Assembly (NCBI GenBank): GCA_001483205.1
Contig: JPPB01000004.1
Span: 1-6,756, forward strand
DNA: 6,756 bases
From: an alpha proteobacterium 3107
GTDB lineage: Bacteria > Pseudomonadota > Alphaproteobacteria > Rhodobacterales > Rhodobacteraceae
Reading direction: 5' to 3'
Below the pieces are notes generated by a model that saw nothing but the letters and a program-made list of their open reading frames with translations, was not told the origin of the DNA and searched no databases. The position numbers were made by a program, and so were the translations under genes. Position 1 is the first letter of the stretch; every line of letters starts with the position of its first letter. Below are positions 6,428 through 6,756 of this stretch, piece after piece.

Positions 6428-6461
6428 AAAGAGACAAAGGCCGCGCCCGGCAAGGGGCGCG
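6428..6461 (-). terminator. Hairpin with T-rich tail upstream of rpiA, possible weak terminator
   Basis: CGCGCCC (6442-6448) and GGGCGCG (6455-6461) are exact complements around a 6-nt loop. Read on the minus strand, the stem is followed by GC and then CTTTGTCTCTTT (6439-6428), a T-rich but interrupted tract. It could stop transcription arriving from a gene to the right before the rpiA promoter. The broken T-tract keeps confidence low. Confidence 0.3.
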
Positions 6462-6464
6462 CGA

Positions 6465-6589
6465 CCGGGCGGGACGGTTTGGAGGCCGACATGCCAATAG
6501 GTCAGAGGTGCGGCCCTTATCCGCGGATAAGGTGCGGCCCCTGCCGGGCGGGGCGGTTTGGCAACTGACGTGTCAATAAGTCAGAGGTC
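6465..6589 (+). repeat. Imperfect tandem repeat with 79-bp period
   Basis: A 46-bp unit occurs at 6465-6510 and again at 6544-6589, offset exactly 79 bp with no gap. The first part is CCGGGCGGGRCGGTTTGG (17 of 18 identical), then a divergent 9-bp stretch (4 of 9), then TGYCAATARGTCAGAGGT plus one base (16 of 19). About 37 of 46 positions agree. Each unit is followed by a copy of the CTTATCCGCGGATAAG palindrome, 5 nt after the first unit and 33 nt after the second. Two copies of a composite intergenic repeat, or a local duplication that has diverged, would explain it. Confidence 0.65.
6515..6532. repeat. 18-bp perfect palindrome, copy 1
   Basis: CCTTATCCGCGGATAAGG is its own reverse complement. 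It is flanked by exact direct copies of GGTGCGGCCC at 6507-6516 and 6531-6540, which overlap its ends by two bases each. It shares a 16-bp core with the palindrome at 6622-6643. No T-run follows on either strand, so it reads as a protein-binding palindrome or repeat-family core rather than a terminator. Confidence 0.7.
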
Positions 6590-6621
6590 TTTTCACAGAA
6601 ACGGCGAGCCGCCCCCGGACC

Positions 6622-6643
6622 CCCCTTATCCGCGGATAAGGGG
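6622..6643. repeat. 22-bp perfect palindrome, copy 2
   Basis: The half-site CCCCTTATCCG is followed directly by its exact complement, making a 22-bp palindrome with the same 16-bp core as copy 1, centred 109 bp further right. The outer bases differ from copy 1 but pair with each other, so symmetry, and not only sequence, is preserved. On the plus strand AAGGG (6638-6642) can alternatively pair with CCCTT (6647-6651), competing with the main stem. Confidence 0.7.
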
Positions 6644-6708
6644 CACCCCTTTTGTCGGGCTGTCCGCGCCTCTGTCCCGGCGAACCATCCGCCCGGCCGG
6701 GGCCAATA

Positions 6709-6756
6709 AAGGCCTCTGCATATTGAGCGAGCCGGGCAGCCGCCTGCCTGGGCGGG
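6709..6756 (+). repeat. Right copy of the 48-bp inverted repeat
   Basis: Positions 6732-6756 are the exact reverse complement of 143-167, and 6709-6731 continue the similarity at 15 of 23 positions. A shorter same-orientation relative of the core, lacking one C, is at 34-51. The element runs to the window edge, so its full length and any inverted partner lie outside. Confidence 0.7.

Larger units (their letters stand above)
6308..6756. other. Gene-free region upstream of rpiA, rich in repeats
   Basis: This 449-bp stretch holds no convincing gene on either strand. Short reading frames here have low-complexity, GC-driven translations and no recognisable family. It holds the probable rpiA promoter and leader (6308 to about 6370), a hairpin with a T-rich minus-strand tail (6428-6461), an imperfect 79-bp-period tandem repeat, two related palindromes, a 10-bp palindrome CCCGGCCGGG (6692-6701) and one copy of the flanking repeat at the right edge. 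The next gene lies beyond the window. Confidence 0.7.

Noticed and set aside
1..6756. A novel multi-gene system (defence, mobile, biosynthetic)
   Set aside because: All six genes belong to well-known housekeeping or conserved families with intact active sites and a normal arrangement; novelty, if any, is in the non-coding repeats.

Overview
The window is a high-GC chromosomal segment, almost certainly from an alphaproteobacterium and most likely from the Rhodobacteraceae/Roseobacter group. The basis is protein style (glutathione reductase with a GGTCVIRGCVPKK disulfide motif, glycine-rich HflK, a short-linker Do protease), GC-rich codon use, and a gene order that I recall as common in that group. 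The placement is inference; no database search was possible.

All six convincing genes lie on the minus strand, so transcription runs from right to left. In that order they are rpiA (6307-5525, ribose-5-phosphate isomerase A), gor (5508-4150, glutathione reductase), hflK (4085-2964) and hflC (2964-2092) (the SPFH partners of FtsH), a 66-residue DUF2065/YjeT-type membrane protein (2082-1882), and a Do-family (DegP/DegQ/MucD) periplasmic serine protease (1713-247). Spacing is tight: 16 nt between rpiA and gor, 64 nt between gor and hflK, a TGATG stop/start overlap between hflK and hflC, and 9 nt before the DUF2065 gene. A 168-nt gap holding a large hairpin and a heat-shock-like promoter candidate separates the protease gene, which probably can be transcribed on its own. 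A good rho-independent terminator (198-223) follows it.

The genes make sense together as a housekeeping and stress block. RpiA works in the pentose phosphate pathway, Gor spends NADPH to keep glutathione reduced, HflKC controls FtsH at the inner membrane, DUF2065 is a small membrane protein that also follows hflC in E. coli, and the Do protease handles misfolded proteins in the periplasm. I see no frameshift, truncation or missing catalytic residue.

The unusual content is in the two non-coding flanks (1-246 and 6308-6756). A GC-rich repeat core appears three times: 34-51, 143-167 (inverted) and 6732-6756. The first two face each other and form a REPIN-like inverted pair of about 134 bp. The last two are a perfect 25-bp inverted repeat, lying at the two ends of the roughly 6.6-kb block. 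Upstream of rpiA there is also a 79-bp-period imperfect tandem repeat and two copies of the palindrome CTTATCCGCGGATAAG, extended to 18 and 22 bp. These look like intergenic repeat families. I found no evidence of a CRISPR array, insertion sequence, phage, defence system, tRNA or rRNA.
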